A stretch of 11,558 bases of DNA from Bacillota bacterium (GTDB taxonomy: Bacteria > Bacillota > Clostridia > Lachnospirales > Lachnospiraceae). Both the position numbers and the translations under genes were made by a program. Shown piece by piece: positions 1-6,974 of this stretch. The notes beneath the pieces are model-generated. The model did no database searches. It saw only the letters and a list, made by a program, of their open reading frames with translations, and was not told the DNA's origin. The DNA lies in assembly GCA_023460575.1 (NCBI GenBank), contig JAEWPQ010000290.1:1-11558 (forward strand), given 5' to 3'. The stretch's first letter is position 1, and every line of letters begins with the position of its first letter.

Positions 1-704
1 ACCATAAGGTGGTCGGGATCTGTGTACATGCTCATCACCTTTTTCTTAACCTCTTCTTCCGAATCGGATAAGTAGATACAGTTTCCAAGGGATTTGCTCA
101 TCTTGGCCTTTCCATCTGTTCCAGGAAGGCGCAGGCACGCCTGATTATCCGGAAGAAGAATGTCGGGCTCAACCAGAGCTTCTCCGTAAACGGAATTGAA
201 TTTCCGCACAATCTCCCTTGTCTGCTCAATCATAGGCTCCTGATCTTCTCCTACAGGAACTGTGGTTGCCTTAAATGCTGTAATATCGGCAGCCTGGCTG
301 ATGGGATAGGTAAAGAAGCCCACAGGAATGCTGGTTTCAAAGTTTCTCATGGCAATCTCAGATTTCACAGTAGGATTGCGCTGAAGTCTTGAAACGGTTA
401 CCAGATTCATATAATAAAAGCTAAGCTCTGTAAGCTGGGGTATCTGTGACTGGATGAACAGCGTACTCTTACTGGGATCCAGTCCGCATGCAAGATAATC
501 CAGCGCTACCTCAATGATATTCTGACGAACCTTTTCGGGATTGTCCGCATTATCCGTCAATGCCTGGGCATCCGCAATCATAATAAAAATTTCGTCAAAT
601 TCGCCGGAATTCTGCAATTCCACCCTGCGCCTCAGCGAACCCACGTAATGTCCGATATGAAGCCTTCCGGTGGGTCTGTCCCCCGTTAAAATAATCTTTC
701 CCAT
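1..704 (-). CDS. trpS: Tryptophanyl-tRNA synthetase, partial (C-terminus beyond the window)
   Basis: Charges tRNA-Trp with tryptophan in the cytoplasm; class I aminoacyl-tRNA synthetase. The frame was read directly from the minus strand: ATG at 702-704, open to the left edge, 234 codons visible of a family length of roughly 330-340. The class I HIGH signature is at residues 16-19 (context RPTGRLHIGHYVGSL) and KMSKS is at residues 201-205, so both ATP-binding motifs of the Rossmann catalytic domain are present. The missing part is the anticodon-binding helical domain. The N-terminal wording (ILTGDRPTG...) resembles the streptococcal/clostridial type of TrpS more than the IQPSG type of Bacillus. 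A GGAGG at 711-715, 6 nt before the ATG, fixes the start. It lies 67 nt downstream of metH, with a good sigma-A-type promoter in that gap, so it is probably transcribed independently as well as by read-through. The gap is too short for a tRNA-sensing T-box leader. Confidence 0.97.
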   Translation of the reverse strand, partial: MGKIILTGDRPTGRLHIGHYVGSLRRRVELQNSGEFDEIFIMIADAQALTDNADNPEKVRQNIIEVALDYLACGLDPSKSTLFIQSQIPQLTELSFYYMNLVTVSRLQRNPTVKSEIAMRNFETSIPVGFFTYPISQAADITAFKATTVPVGEDQEPMIEQTREIVRKFNSVYGEALVEPDILLPDNQACLRLPGTDGKAKMSKSLGNCIYLSDSEEEVKKKVMSMYTDPDHLM

Positions 705-734
705 TTTGTACCTCCAGATATATTGTCAAGTTTT

Positions 735-762
735 ATTGTACCATTCATTCCATATTTGTCAA
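735..762 (-). promoter_or_regulatory. Predicted sigma-A promoter of trpS
   Basis: On the minus strand a perfect -35 box TTGACA (757-762) is followed by a 16-nt spacer and a -10 box TACAAT (735-740, five of six consensus bases). The predicted start of transcription is near 728, about 24 nt before the trpS ATG. That gives a short leader with room only for the ribosome binding site. The -35 box begins 10 nt after the metH stop codon. I see no terminator for metH in between, so read-through from metH could also feed trpS. Confidence 0.75.
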
Positions 763-771
763 TGAGGCACC

Positions 772-3210
772 TTACTTTCCTTCAAATATATCCTCTGCAT
801 AATTCACAGATGCCATGGCATCCCTGCAATACTGGTCTGCACCGATTGTCATGGCATACTCTTTTGTTAGAACAGCACCTCCGACCATGACCTTTGCAAA
901 AGGTGCCTCTTTTCTCAGCTGCCTGATTGTCTCTTCCATGCTTGGAACCGTAGTTGTCATAAGAGCACTTAATCCCACCAGCTTCACATTCCGTTCTGAA
1001 GCCGTCTTTACAATGGTTTCAGGGGGGACATCTTTTCCAAGATCCAGTACCTCATAGCTGTAATTTTCCAGAAGTACTTTTACAATATTCTTCCCGATGT
1101 CGTGGATATCCCCCTTCACGGTCGCAAGTATGATTGTTCCCTTTTTCTTTTCCTCTGCACCGCTTTGGGCCAGTTTCTCCTTAATGACCTCAAAAGCCGC
1201 TTTTGCCGCCTCTGCGCTCATTAAAAGCTGGGGAAGAAATACCGTTCCCTTTTCAAAGCCTTTTCCAACCTCATTCAGTGCCGGAATCATTTCTTCATTA
1301 ATGATGGTAAGAGGCTCCTTATTTTCAAGCAGTTCCGATACAGCCGAATAAGCTCTGTCTTTTAATCCTTTTTTTATGCTGTCCCGCAAGGAGAGGTCTT
1401 TTCCACTTTCTCCTGCAGCCTTCTGATCTCCTGCCTGTCTTTTTACATCACCAAGGACAGCCACATTTCCGCTGTAAATGCTGATATAATTGCTGCACTG
1501 GGGATCTAAATCAGCAAGAATACGGTAGCTGTAATAAGAGCGCATCATCGCTTCTGAATTGGGGTTGATAATGGCAGCGCTTAACCCGTTTTGCAAAGCC
1601 ATGGTAAAGAACGCGGCATTGACAATCTCTCTCTGAGGCAGACCGAAGGAAATATTGGATACTCCAAGTATGGTTTTTCCCCCTAATTCATCTCTTACCC
1701 GTCTCACAGTCTCAAGAGTAGTAATAGCTCCTTTGTTATCAGAACTGACTGTCATACATAAGGCATCAATGATGATATCCTCTTTCCCGATTCCATATCC
1801 GGCTGCTGTGTCATAGATCTTTCTCGATACAGCAATTCTTCCTTCAGGAGTTTCCGGAATTCCGTCTTCGTCAAGAGCCAGTGCTACCACCACTCCTCCG
1901 TACCGCCTTACAAGAGGGAAGATCGCTTCCATTACCTCTTTCTTTCCATTGACGGAATTGATAAGAGGCTTTCCGTTATAGATTCTCATGGCACGCTCCA
2001 TGGCAGTCATATTGGAGGTGTCAATCTGTAAAGGCAGGTCTATAATGCTTTGCAGTTCTTTCACCACTTCTACCATCATGGATGGTTCATCAATCTCAGG
2101 AAGTCCCACGTTTACATCAAGCACATGAGCACCGTTATCCTGCTGGAGAACGCCCTCTTTTAAGATATACTCCAGGTTATGATCCTTTAATGCCTGTTTA
2201 AACTTTGATTTGCCCGTAGGATTAATACGTTCTCCTATTATTACAGGATCCTTATCTATGACAACTGCCTGAGCATAAGAAGAAATGACCGTCCGGTTCT
2301 TTTTAACCGGAAGTCTGACCGGCTGGTCCTTACACAAGGCTACCATTTTTTCAATATGTTCCGGCGTTGTTCCGCAGCATCCGCCAATAATGCAGGCTCC
2401 TGTCTCTGTAATCTCCTTCATCACTCTGGCAAATTCATCAGCATCGATGTCATAAACCGTCTTTCCGCCTTCACTCCTTGGAAGACCGGCATTGGGGTTT
2501 ACGATAACCGGGAGAGAAACCACTTTCATGATGTCCTCTAAAATGCCCTTCATCTGAACAGGACCAAGACCGCAGTTAATTCCCAGCGCATCCACTCCAA
2601 GTCCTTCTAAAAGGGCCACTGTGGACTCCACATTTCCGCCGGTTAAAAGCTTTCCTTTATCATCAAAGATCATCGTTACAAAAACAGGAAGGCTGCTGTT
2701 TTCTTTCGCAGCCAGAACCGCCGCCTTTGCTTCATAGCTGTCACTCATGGTTTCAATGAGAATGAGATCCGCGCCTTCCCGCTCTCCGATTCTTACCACC
2801 TGAGAAAACAGCTCATAGGCATCTTCAAAATCAAGATCTCCAAGAGGCTTTAAAAGTTTTCCGGTAGGACCGATATCAAGAGCAACTGCTCCCTTTTTTC
2901 TTCCCTCCGGATAATCGGCAGTATTCACCGCCTCCTTTGCATTCTTCATGGCAGCCGTTACAATCTGCTCTAAATTAAATTCCTTATCCTGATTATATTT
3001 TAAACCATTTGCACCAAAGGTATTGGTTTTAATCATATCCGCACCGGCTTCCAGATAATCTCTGTGAAGCTTCACGATTAAATCGGAATGAATTATATTC
3101 CATGTTTCCGGCAGTTCACCTGGTTTTAAGCCGTTGGCCTGTAAAAGGCTGCCCATTCCGCCGTCAAAAAAAAGGATTCTATTGTTAAGTTCTTCTAAAA
3201 TCGCTGTCAT
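772..3210 (-). CDS. metH: Cobalamin-dependent methionine synthase core (Hcy, pterin and B12 domains; no activation domain)
   Basis: Transfers the methyl group of 5-methyl-THF to homocysteine through methylcobalamin, giving methionine and THF; cytoplasmic. I start at the ATG at 3208-3210 (MTAILEEL) because GGAGG sits 5 nt upstream. The open frame runs six codons further, to a GTG, but the ribosome binding site would then lie inside the gene. Length is 812 aa. The homocysteine-binding barrel is about residues 1-295, with zinc ligands expected at C213 (INCG) and C278/C279 (GGCCG). The pterin-binding barrel is about 318-575 (GERINPTG at 326-333). The cap helices are about 605-690. The B12-binding Rossmann domain is about 692-810, with DIHDIG at 701-706, where H703 should be the lower cobalt ligand. 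The protein ends there, while E. coli MetH (about 1227 aa) continues with the AdoMet-binding activation domain. That domain is encoded by the gene 31 nt upstream, so this is a split enzyme and not a truncated one. Confidence 0.96.
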   Translation of the reverse strand: MTAILEELNNRILFFDGGMGSLLQANGLKPGELPETWNIIHSDLIVKLHRDYLEAGADMIKTNTFGANGLKYNQDKEFNLEQIVTAAMKNAKEAVNTADYPEGRKKGAVALDIGPTGKLLKPLGDLDFEDAYELFSQVVRIGEREGADLILIETMSDSYEAKAAVLAAKENSSLPVFVTMIFDDKGKLLTGGNVESTVALLEGLGVDALGINCGLGPVQMKGILEDIMKVVSLPVIVNPNAGLPRSEGGKTVYDIDADEFARVMKEITETGACIIGGCCGTTPEHIEKMVALCKDQPVRLPVKKNRTVISSYAQAVVIDKDPVIIGERINPTGKSKFKQALKDHNLEYILKEGVLQQDNGAHVLDVNVGLPEIDEPSMMVEVVKELQSIIDLPLQIDTSNMTAMERAMRIYNGKPLINSVNGKKEVMEAIFPLVRRYGGVVVALALDEDGIPETPEGRIAVSRKIYDTAAGYGIGKEDIIIDALCMTVSSDNKGAITTLETVRRVRDELGGKTILGVSNISFGLPQREIVNAAFFTMALQNGLSAAIINPNSEAMMRSYYSYRILADLDPQCSNYISIYSGNVAVLGDVKRQAGDQKAAGESGKDLSLRDSIKKGLKDRAYSAVSELLENKEPLTIINEEMIPALNEVGKGFEKGTVFLPQLLMSAEAAKAAFEVIKEKLAQSGAEEKKKGTIILATVKGDIHDIGKNIVKVLLENYSYEVLDLGKDVPPETIVKTASERNVKLVGLSALMTTTVPSMEETIRQLRKEAPFAKVMVGGAVLTKEYAMTIGADQYCRDAMASVNYAEDIFEGK

Positions 3211-3215
3211 ACATT

Positions 3216-3220
3216 CCTCC
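3216..3220 (-). promoter_or_regulatory. Ribosome binding site deciding the metH start
   Basis: A perfect GGAGG lies 5 nt upstream of the ATG at 3208-3210. The upstream in-frame ATG (3222, residue 3 of the longer frame) and GTG (3228) lack a comparable motif at the right distance. They would also place this site inside the coding sequence. Confidence 0.85.
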
Positions 3221-3241
3221 ATCTGCACTCAGTTTCTTTTC

Positions 3242-3883
3242 CTATCTCCGGTATGCACAGTCCAATTTCCCACAGGATTCACACCCTTTTATCTCGCACC
3301 GGTAAGGCTTTTTGCTGACTCCCATAACTGCCGTCACGGATTTGGAGGGAGTCATAAGCAGGCTTTCCGTAAGCATAATGCCGATCCGCTTGGGTGTTTC
3401 CAAAACTGCTGTAATCTCTTTTTGGCATTCCAATGAAAAATCACCGTATCCCGGACTGAATCTGGGTCTTAAATAAAGGCCCTTTGCCTCATATTCCTGT
3501 TTCAGCTTACGGTTTTCCCCATCGCAGTATTCTTCAATCGCCGCAGCGGCCGCCGCCTGCATGATGACTGCCTTGCTCATCTGAAGCCTGGTGTATTTGT
3601 GAAGCAGTACATCCACACCGGTTCCCAGTGTAGCAGCAAATAATATGACTTCTTCACAATCAGCCAGATTCCTGCTTAGATTCCGGCTTTTTGTCCGGAA
3701 CACGGTAAAATCAATCTCATTTTCAGGCAGCAGTGTTAAGGGATATGACCTGTAAATGCTTTTCGGTGATGCAACAGCCAGAAGTTCTTCCAGCGCTTCT
3801 TCGATCAATGCGCTTACCTGTTCATCGCCTTCCCTATTGCCATATCCTAAATATCTAAGAATCTCCTTCCGGCTGATCTCCAT
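3242..3883 (-). CDS. Stand-alone methionine synthase activation (AdoMet-binding) domain protein
   Basis: Predicted to reactivate MetH by reductive methylation of oxidised cob(II)alamin with S-adenosylmethionine. The 213 aa correspond to the C-terminal activation module of long MetH proteins. RPRFSPGYGD at residues 139-148 matches the AdoMet-binding RPxxGY-type motif of that domain, and LTESLLMTPSKSVTAVMG at 171-188 matches the LTES...P..SVSG region. Separate proteins of this kind are known in split systems such as that of Thermotoga. The gene lies between metF and metH, 31 nt upstream of the metH start, and has GGAGG 7 nt before its ATG (3881-3883). The last 18 residues hold four cysteines (C196, C201, C204, C209), a tail absent from the E. 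coli domain. It may bind a metal or an iron-sulfur cluster, which is inference. An Ala-rich helix (residues 110-115) follows the first third. The family is clear; the reductant partner is not visible here. Confidence 0.9.
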   Translation of the reverse strand: MEISRKEILRYLGYGNREGDEQVSALIEEALEELLAVASPKSIYRSYPLTLLPENEIDFTVFRTKSRNLSRNLADCEEVILFAATLGTGVDVLLHKYTRLQMSKAVIMQAAAAAAIEEYCDGENRKLKQEYEAKGLYLRPRFSPGYGDFSLECQKEITAVLETPKRIGIMLTESLLMTPSKSVTAVMGVSKKPYRCEIKGCESCGKLDCAYRR

Positions 3884-3906
3884 TCTTATCCCTCCGATCT
3901 CTCCTG

Positions 3907-3941
3907 ATAAAACAGGCCCGTTCTATTCAGAAACGGACCTG
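3907..3941 (-). terminator. Intrinsic terminator or attenuator after metF
   Basis: On the minus strand two 10-nt arms (3932-3941 and 3913-3922) pair with one G-U wobble around a 9-nt loop. They are followed by TTTTAT (3907-3912). The hairpin starts 12 nt after the metF stop and ends 23 nt before the activation gene ATG. The T-run is short, so partial termination that lowers expression of the two distal genes is more likely than a full stop. No promoter is visible between the hairpin and the next gene. Confidence 0.6.
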
Positions 3942-3953
3942 CTGCTCTACGGA

Positions 3954-4811
3954 TTACAGTATCTCCGAAAGATTTTCCTTGATTTTTAAGGCTACATCCG
4001 GCTTATTCATGGAGTAAACATGGATGGCATTGACACCGTTTGCAATTAAATCAATGATCTGCTCGGTTGCATAAGCGATTCCCGCCTGCTTCATGGCTGC
4101 CGGATTCTCCCCAAACCGGTCAACGATGGCCTTAAAACGGGTGGGCAAATAGGTTCCGGAAAGCTGGCAGCTTCGTATGATCTGCTTTACATTGGTTACA
4201 GGCATAATTCCTGCAACGACCGGGACTGTAATTCCCTTTTCCCGTATCCGGTATAAGTAATTATATAAGATATTATTATCAAAAAACATCTGTGTTGTAA
4301 CAAAATCGCAGCCTGCCTCCACCTTCTGTTTTAAATAATCCATATCAATGGTTTTATTTGCCGATTCCACATGGCCTTCCGGATAACAGGCAGCTCCGAT
4401 ACAAAAATCCCCGGTTTCCTTGATTTCCCGGATCAGCTCTGATGCATAGTTGTATTCCCGTTTATCAGGCGCATCAGAGGGGATATCTCCTCTTAATGCC
4501 AGCACGTTCTCTATCCCTGCATCCTTTAGTTCGCCCAGCACCTGACGTACCTTTTCTTTGGTTGAAGACACACAGGTTAAATGGGCCAGAGCGGTCACAT
4601 GATACTCATGATGAAGCGCAGAAGCAATATCCACGGTATACTTACTGGTTCCTCCGCCTGCGCCGTATGTGACGCTCATGAAGGCGGGATTAAGTTTTGC
4701 TATCTCAGCAGCAGCCTTTTCAACAGAATCATATTTATCCTCTGTCTTGGGCGGGAACACTTCAAAAGATAAGGTCGGCTGTCCCTGGCTCAATATATCT
4801 GTAATCTTCAT
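3954..4811 (-). CDS. metF: Methylenetetrahydrofolate reductase
   Basis: FAD-containing reductase that converts 5,10-methylene-THF to 5-methyl-THF, the methyl donor for MetH; cytoplasmic TIM barrel. The 285 aa are close to the family length (E. coli 296). Visible motifs are SFEVFPP at residues 15-21, where E17 should be the catalytic Glu equivalent to E28 of E. coli; LALRGD at 104-109 at the flavin site; YPEGH at 143-147; TQMFFD at 173-178, with the folate-contacting Gln; and GIMPV at 201-205. The start ATG at 4809-4811 is preceded by AGGAG with an 8-nt spacer. It is the first gene of the metF, activation protein, metH run, so substrate maker, repair protein and methyltransferase are adjacent. 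No MetV-like zinc partner is next to it. No SAM or cobalamin riboswitch fits in the 85-nt leader. Confidence 0.97.
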   Translation of the reverse strand: MKITDILSQGQPTLSFEVFPPKTEDKYDSVEKAAAEIAKLNPAFMSVTYGAGGGTSKYTVDIASALHHEYHVTALAHLTCVSSTKEKVRQVLGELKDAGIENVLALRGDIPSDAPDKREYNYASELIREIKETGDFCIGAACYPEGHVESANKTIDMDYLKQKVEAGCDFVTTQMFFDNNILYNYLYRIREKGITVPVVAGIMPVTNVKQIIRSCQLSGTYLPTRFKAIVDRFGENPAAMKQAGIAYATEQIIDLIANGVNAIHVYSMNKPDVALKIKENLSEIL

Positions 4812-4849
4812 TCTGTCAATCTCCTATCCTCTGCTTCTTTTATTTTAAC

Positions 4850-4878
4850 ACTTTACCATAAAAAACTTTTTCCCGCAA
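4850..4878 (-). promoter_or_regulatory. Weak candidate promoter for metF
   Basis: In the 85-nt gap between hflC and metF, a TTGCGG (4873-4878) is separated by 17 nt from TAAAGT (4850-4855). This matches three and four consensus bases respectively. The predicted start is near 4843, leaving a leader of about 32 nt. It is the best sigma-A-like match in the gap but weak. Read-through from hflC is the alternative source of transcription. Confidence 0.3.
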
Positions 4879-4896
4879 CAGGTAGTATTCCTAATT

Positions 4897-5766
4897 TTAC
4901 TGACCCGTAAATATCCTGGCCAGAGGAGAGCCTCCCGGAAGAATTAATGTATTCCCATTGCCCCCAAGCGACGTCTTTGCAGCCTCTAAAGAGCGTACAA
5001 AGGAATAGAAATCCGATCTTTGTGGATCATGATAAGCTTCTGCCATAATTCTCATATATTCCCCTTCTCCCTCTGCCGTGACTGATGCTGCCTTTGCCTG
5101 GGCATCCGAAATGCTGATGGCGATTTCACGGTCTGTTGTATTTTGTATCTTTTTTGCTTCTGCCTGACCTTCCGCCGTAAATGTGGCTGCTATCTTATCA
5201 CGCTCCGAGATCATTCTTTCATATACAGCCGTTTTATTGTCTGCAGGGAGATCCAGACGCTTTGTTTCCACTGCCAGAAGACGAATTCCATACTGCCCCA
5301 TATTATCGCCCACATTTTCCATGATAGACTGTGAAAGTTCTCCGTCACGGCTGCTTATCACTTCATTCTGTGCCATACTGCTGATCACATTTTTTACCGA
5401 GTTATAGACCACCGTATCAATTCTGCTCTCCGCCCCCATAACAGAAGAATTCAGAGACTGAGCAAATTTCAGCGGATCTTCAATGCGCCAGAGCACGTAG
5501 CTGTCACTGAGCATTGTCTTTTTATCCATTGTAATCACATCAGACGCCGCCAGATCGTATAGAAGTATCTGCTTTGGCAGGGTATCTGCTGTCTGGATAA
5601 ATGGCAGCTTGTAAGAAATTCCCGGCTTATCAATGACCCGTTCCACCCTTCCGAACTGCCGGATCAGCTTGTATTCGTTTTCATTGGTGACAACGACTGA
5701 GCCGGATAATACTGTTACGGCAGCAGCTGCAAAAAGTATTCCTATGGCTGTTTTTATCTTTTTCAT
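4897..5766 (-). CDS. hflC: HflC-type SPFH/band-7 membrane protein
   Basis: In proteobacteria HflC forms with HflK a large membrane-anchored cage that surrounds and modulates the FtsH AAA protease. This protein has 289 aa. The first about 24 residues are two lysines followed by a hydrophobic stretch (about 7-24) that should be an N-terminal membrane anchor with the bulk outside. The SPFH domain follows, with EYKLIRQFGRV (30-40) and the PGISYKLPF signature near residues 48-56. A charged, coiled-coil-like segment rich in Ala, Glu and Lys spans about 175-245 and contains the TAEGQAEAKKI pattern typical of the family. The ATG overlaps the hflK stop by 4 nt (ATGA), which implies translational coupling. 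AGGAG lies 8 nt upstream, inside hflK. No ftsH gene is in the window. HflKC pairs are less general in Firmicutes than in Gram-negatives, so the exact partner is inferred from family. Confidence 0.92.
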   Translation of the reverse strand: MKKIKTAIGILFAAAAVTVLSGSVVVTNENEYKLIRQFGRVERVIDKPGISYKLPFIQTADTLPKQILLYDLAASDVITMDKKTMLSDSYVLWRIEDPLKFAQSLNSSVMGAESRIDTVVYNSVKNVISSMAQNEVISSRDGELSQSIMENVGDNMGQYGIRLLAVETKRLDLPADNKTAVYERMISERDKIAATFTAEGQAEAKKIQNTTDREIAISISDAQAKAASVTAEGEGEYMRIMAEAYHDPQRSDFYSFVRSLEAAKTSLGGNGNTLILPGGSPLARIFTGQ

Positions 5767-6740
5767 TCCTTATTCTCCTTTTTCTCACTGGTTTCTCCTC
5801 CTGTAAAGCTGTCAAGAGGGAGGATAGTGCTGGTTTTGTCAGTGCCATCAATAATTACCTTCATATTCGGAAGAACATCTTCCATCGTTTCATAAAACAT
5901 TCGCTTCTTTGTCACTTCCGGATTTTTTATATATTCCTGATACATGGCATTAAACTTCGCCACCTCTGCACTGGCCTCGTTAATTCGTTTCGCCTTGGTA
6001 GATTCTGCTTCCTGAAGAATTTTATCGGTCTGGGCAGTTGCCTCAGGGAGCTTTTCATTTCGATACTTATTTGCATTGTTGATCGCTGTCTCTTTCCCCT
6101 GTTTGGCTGTCTCTACAGCCTTAAAAGCTTCCATGACCTCTTTTGTCGGCGGTTCTGAATCCTGTATAGTGACATTAATAACAGTAAGCCCCACATTGTG
6201 CTCCGCCAGTTTAGCTGTAATCATTTCCTTTACTTTGGACTGAATCTCATTTTTTCCATTGGTCAGCACGGAATCTACATCGTAACTGCCGATGACTGTA
6301 CGAATACTGCTTCTTGATACATTCTGAAGGATTGTCAGCGGATCCTTAGATGCATATATGGCCTTCACCGGATCAGAGACTTTGTACTCCACAAAAAAAT
6401 CCACGTTCACAAAATTATAATCCTTTGTAATCATCAGGGAATCTTCTTCCTTACTTTCATTATCACTTGGATCATATCCTACTGCGAAGCCTTGTATTGT
6501 GGTATTCACCTTATGCACATTCTGTACGAATGGGATCTTAAAATGAAGCCCCGGCTCTGCAACGGTTCTTGGAATACCTAAGGTTGTCACTACTGCCTGC
6601 TCCTGCTCCTGTACATTATAGACAGATCCAAATGCGATAACAGGAACTGCCACTGCCAGCAATACCGCCATTCCGGATTTCCGGATCAGCCTGCGTATTT
6701 TTCTCAACTGCTCCGTTCCTTTCGGATTAACTGTTTCCAT
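5763..6740 (-). CDS. hflK: HflK-type SPFH/band-7 membrane protein
   Basis: Partner of HflC; known family role is regulation of FtsH proteolysis of membrane proteins and formation of membrane microdomain assemblies. It has 325 aa, shorter than E. coli HflK (about 419) because the Gly-rich N-terminal extension is absent. A basic segment (residues 13-21) precedes one transmembrane helix (about 23-40). The SPFH domain then begins with VQEQEQAVVTTLG and PGLHFKIPF. A long charged, coiled-coil-like stretch follows (about 200-270). The polar C-terminal tail is Lys/Glu-rich. The start ATG at 6738-6740 has GAGAGG 9 nt upstream. It is the first gene after a consensus promoter and a predicted manganese riboswitch with its own terminator, so its transcription, and that of hflC, is probably controlled by premature termination. 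Confidence 0.93.
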   Translation of the reverse strand: METVNPKGTEQLRKIRRLIRKSGMAVLLAVAVPVIAFGSVYNVQEQEQAVVTTLGIPRTVAEPGLHFKIPFVQNVHKVNTTIQGFAVGYDPSDNESKEEDSLMITKDYNFVNVDFFVEYKVSDPVKAIYASKDPLTILQNVSRSSIRTVIGSYDVDSVLTNGKNEIQSKVKEMITAKLAEHNVGLTVINVTIQDSEPPTKEVMEAFKAVETAKQGKETAINNANKYRNEKLPEATAQTDKILQEAESTKAKRINEASAEVAKFNAMYQEYIKNPEVTKKRMFYETMEDVLPNMKVIIDGTDKTSTILPLDSFTGGETSEKKENKE

Positions 6741-6788
6741 AATTTAATTCCTCTCTTTCTTTCCTGTTTGTTTACGCAAAAAGAGTAT

Positions 6789-6834
6789 AAAAAAAGACCT
6801 TTGCGGATACCGAAACGGTATCTGTAAAAGTCTT
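6789..6834 (-). terminator. Riboswitch-controlled intrinsic terminator before hflK
   Basis: Two 19-nt arms (6816-6834 and 6794-6812 on the minus-strand transcript) pair around an AAA/UUU-type 3-nt loop. The stem has one G-U wobble and two A-C mismatches, and is followed directly by a run of seven T (6789-6795, the last two shared with the stem base). The 5' arm contains the 3' strand of the aptamer P1 helix (6824-6830), so terminator and ligand-bound aptamer are mutually exclusive. This fits an ON switch: aptamer closed, read-through into hflKC. Confidence 0.87.
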
Positions 6835-6919
6835 GACATTTCATAAGTATGCGGATAAATCTCTTTATCGTTCTGACGCACGCTTATCCAGCCTTACGGT
6901 GGAAGCTACTCCCTTTTGC
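6824..6919 (-). promoter_or_regulatory. Predicted yybP-ykoY (Mn2+-sensing) riboswitch aptamer
   Basis: Starting right after the promoter, the transcript carries AAAAG + GGAGUAGC (6905-6917) and ends with UCAAGA + CUUUU. These match, position for position, the two conserved sides of the yybP-ykoY aptamer as I remember them (AAAGG-GGAGUAGC and GCAAGA-CCUUU in Lactococcus lactis). P1 pairs 6913-6919 with 6824-6830 (one C-A mismatch). P2 is the hairpin 6887-6903 with a GUAA loop. P3 pairs 6877-6883 with 6847-6853. It is capped by a perfect 6-bp hairpin at 6854-6869, and the 5' side of the internal loop begins with the family's GUCA (6873-6877). The leg architecture, with two arms joined by the conserved GGAGUAGC and CAAGA loops, is reproduced. 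Members of this family sense Mn2+ and usually precede metal exporters or TerC-type proteins. Here the next gene is hflK. Recognition is by eye only. Confidence 0.85.
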
Positions 6920-6929
6920 GATTGAAATA

Positions 6930-6958
6930 ATTATATCAGATCCGCTGTTTTCTGTCAA
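6930..6958 (-). promoter_or_regulatory. Consensus sigma-A promoter of the riboswitch-hflKC unit
   Basis: A perfect -35 TTGACA (6953-6958), a 17-nt spacer and a perfect -10 TATAAT (6930-6935) lie on the minus strand. The predicted start is near 6923, only a few nucleotides before the first base of aptamer helix P1. This is what a transcriptional riboswitch needs. The -35 box lies 16 nt after the stop of the upstream zinc-ribbon gene. Such a full-strength promoter suggests that control is exerted after initiation, at the terminator. Confidence 0.93.
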
Positions 6959-6974
6959 TAGCAGGTTTTGAATG

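Noticed and set aside
705..771. T-box or other tRNA-sensing leader for trpS
   Set aside because: The space is only 67 nt and contains a complete promoter; no specifier hairpin or T-box sequence is present.
3211..3228. Extended metH start at GTG 3228 or ATG 3222
   Set aside because: The GGAGG at 3216-3220 would then be inside the gene; the ATG at 3208-3210 is correctly spaced.
4860..4895. Possible terminator after hflC
   Set aside because: Only a 4-bp GC stem can be drawn and it is not directly followed by a T-run; not convincing.
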